Below, in pieces: positions 62,446 to 64,000 of a stretch of 64,000 nt of DNA. A program made the translations under genes and the position numbers. This stretch comes from Phalacrocorax aristotelis (taxonomy: Eukaryota; Chordata; Aves; Suliformes; Phalacrocoracidae). Position 1 is the stretch's first letter. Every line of letters starts with the position of its first letter. The DNA lies in NCBI RefSeq assembly GCF_949628215.1, contig NC_134276.1, positions 104,105,756 through 104,169,755 of the forward strand, given 5' to 3'. Under the pieces are notes generated by a model. It was not told the origin of the DNA. It saw only the letters and a list, made by a program, of their open reading frames with translations, and searched no databases.

Positions 62446-63230
62446 TTATTTCTGGCTGTTCCCAACCACTTTCTTGTCCCTCATATGGCTGGGAACAGCT
62501 TCCAGAGAGACTTGTTCCATAACCTTCCCAGGGACTAAGGTGAGTTTGACCAGCTTGTAGTTACCTGGGTCTTCTTTCTTGACCTTGTTGGAGATGGGTA
62601 TGACATTTGCCACCTTCTCATCCACCGGAAACGTTCCCAATCACCATGACACTTAAGCATGACAGAAAAAGGTCTTCCAATAGCACCACCCAGCTTGCCT
62701 AGCACCCGCAGACACCGCCCTTCTGGACTCATGGACTTATGCATGCCCATTGGCCTAAGCAAAAGAAATGCCTAACTCCTCCTTCCCTTGTGAAGGGTAA
62801 TGCTACACTCCCGCATACTCTGCATAGGCTCAGGAAGCTGGGAGATGAGATAGCAGGTCTTACCACTGAAAACTGAGGCAAAGCAAAGCATCAGGTACCT
62901 CAGCTTTTTTCTTGTTGTCACAAGGTCCATCCACCAGGATGCCAGCTAGTAAATAACCTTGCAATTTCCCTATATGCAGCTGAAGATGCCAACAAGGCAT
63001 TCTTGTGTGCCTGAATGTTGGCAGAGCTAATCTGAATGTCAAGGAAGCAAAAGTTCCTTTTCCTGGCTGCATCTTCCCTCTTCCCTCTGCCCCAAGTCTT
63101 GCAGTGCTCTTTGCCAAGGTCTGGTGCAGGAGCCAGGCTGCCGAGGTCACCCCAGTGGGCATTTTGGCTGGACATGAGCTCAAAGGTGGGGAGCTGCAGT
63201 AAGAAGGACATGTCAGAGACACCACACAAG
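62446..63230 (-). mobile_element. Internal CR1 LINE fragment (N-terminal reverse transcriptase part)
   Basis: Minus-strand frames match the start of the CR1 reverse transcriptase: PEGRCLRVLGKL and GRPFSVMLKCHGDW (62640-62740), then KKEDPGNYK, VPGKVMEQVSLEAV, DKKVVGNSQ (62446-62590). Frameshifts split it. Upstream, CDNKKKAEVPDALLCLSF (about 62865-62920) fits the linker before the domain; 62960-63230 is less certain. The copy stops abruptly after GNSQ and lacks the CR1 3' tail, which is unusual because CR1 insertions normally keep their 3' end. Confidence 0.85.
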
Positions 63231-64000
63231 AAAAGGGTGGCTACAATTTTTGCGAGGGATATGTGGCAGATTACTGCCTTGGCCTCGTCTTGTCTTCTGA
63301 AGCCATAATCACACCTGCTTCGGGGGGAATTAGGGACTATGTCCTATTCCCTTTTCTCCCACCACCTCCAAAGGCAATCTCATGCAGATTTACTCTCATC
63401 ACCTTTAGAAATAGGATGGAGCATCCTGCTGCTGCACGGGCCAATGGGATGTGACTAAGTGCAACGGTTCATGAGTTGCCTCTGTGAGATTGCCACGTGC
63501 TGCTTGCTGGGTTATCTCAGTGTTGCTCTTTTTAAGTGCTTTATAGCTTTTTTGTCAATAACTGTCAGGTTTCAAGACCCGCTGCTTATTATGGTGCTTC
63601 ATCTCATTACAGTACCAAAAGGCCGATCCTTGCTTTCTTTGGGCACTCAGAACTCAGCCTGCCTTTGGGGGAGGTTTGGGTGAAAGTGTACAAAATTAGA
63701 TTCAACATGAATTTGTGAAAAATTGAATTTCAAAGCAAGGGTTCACGTATGCCTAACAGAACTTTTTTCTTTTTCTCATCTTCTGTCCAGCCTAAATTCA
63801 GAATAGCTAAAAGAAGAGAATTAATTTCTATTTAACAAGCTGACTTTGTGACACTCTGGCATTAAAGCTGCTTTCCCCCACAGCAGAAGCTTGTATGACC
63901 ATATCACCTCTATGGGGCTGTCAATTTTTACCTTCATTAGCAACAGAGAGACAGAGTTCATAGCTGTCAAAAGGCCTAAAGACATTATGTGTCAGTCATC
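63231..64000. other. Intronic stretch, nothing recognised
   Basis: AT-leaning sequence with no gene or repeat-family signal up to the window edge. Confidence 0.45.

Larger units (their letters stand above)
5912..64000 (+). other. Intron 1 of the GRIK1-like gene, running to the window end
   Basis: The donor GTGAGT at 5912-5917 fits the vertebrate consensus. No later stretch contains a recognisable amino-terminal domain exon of a glutamate receptor, so about 58 kb appears to be a single intron. A very long first intron agrees with what is known for GRIK1 in mammals. The first roughly 630 bases are still CpG-rich. A separate antisense or non-coding transcript inside it cannot be excluded; see the exon-like unit at 38026-38075. 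Confidence 0.55.

Noticed and set aside
5912..64000. Search for a second GRIK1 exon, microRNA, CRISPR array, tRNA or rRNA
   Set aside because: No stretch encodes recognisable amino-terminal domain sequence flanked by splice sites, and none of the other classes shows its diagnostic pattern.

Overview
This window looks like bird genomic DNA. The evidence is three CR1 LINE copies with avian-type sequence, one of them ending in the ATTCTATG octamers typical of CR1, plus a relic of an LTR family that I recognise as common in bird genomes, and an AT-rich, sparsely repetitive intron-like background. I cannot name the species. There are no bacterial-type operons, CRISPR arrays, tRNA or rRNA genes, and almost every ORF longer than 60 codons is a chance or repeat-driven reading frame.

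Layout: (1) positions 1-832 are a pentanucleotide pyrimidine repeat (TCTCC with interspersed TCGCC) that runs off the left edge. (2) Positions 833-5084 are non-coding upstream DNA, with a small CpG-enriched patch at about 3880-4160. (3) Positions 5085-6545 are a strong CpG island without an obvious TATA box. It carries several short repeats, two upstream ORFs and one convincing coding exon at 5770-5911. That exon starts in a good Kozak context and encodes a signal peptide followed by GQQVLRI, then a clean GTGAGT donor in phase 1. The best match I can recall is exon 1 of a kainate-type ionotropic glutamate receptor, most like GRIK1 (GluK1), whose mature N-terminus contains QVLRIGG. (4) Positions 5912-64000 then read as one very long first intron on the + strand. 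I found no second coding exon of that gene.

The intron holds: CR1 copies at 22744-23012 (+), 39717-40080 (-) and 57113-58195 (-); an internal CR1 fragment at 62446-63230 (-); an older CR1-like 3' end at 53730-54270 (+); an LTR relic at 20660-21359; a MIR-like SINE at 14450-14616 (-); and two copies of a short old palindromic repeat near 10.6 kb and 40.2 kb. Several inverted repeats, an A/C tract with quadruplex-forming potential on the minus strand, a purine-skewed stretch and a GC-rich block of unknown origin at 16860-18480 are also present. The most unusual item is a 50-base, CpG-bearing, exon-like unit on the minus strand at 38026-38075 with well-placed branch point, acceptor and donor. 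It could be an antisense or alternative exon.

I did not find a new multi-gene system. Everything is consistent with the 5' end of one neuronal receptor gene and its first intron. All GC, CpG and skew statements are by eye, not computed.
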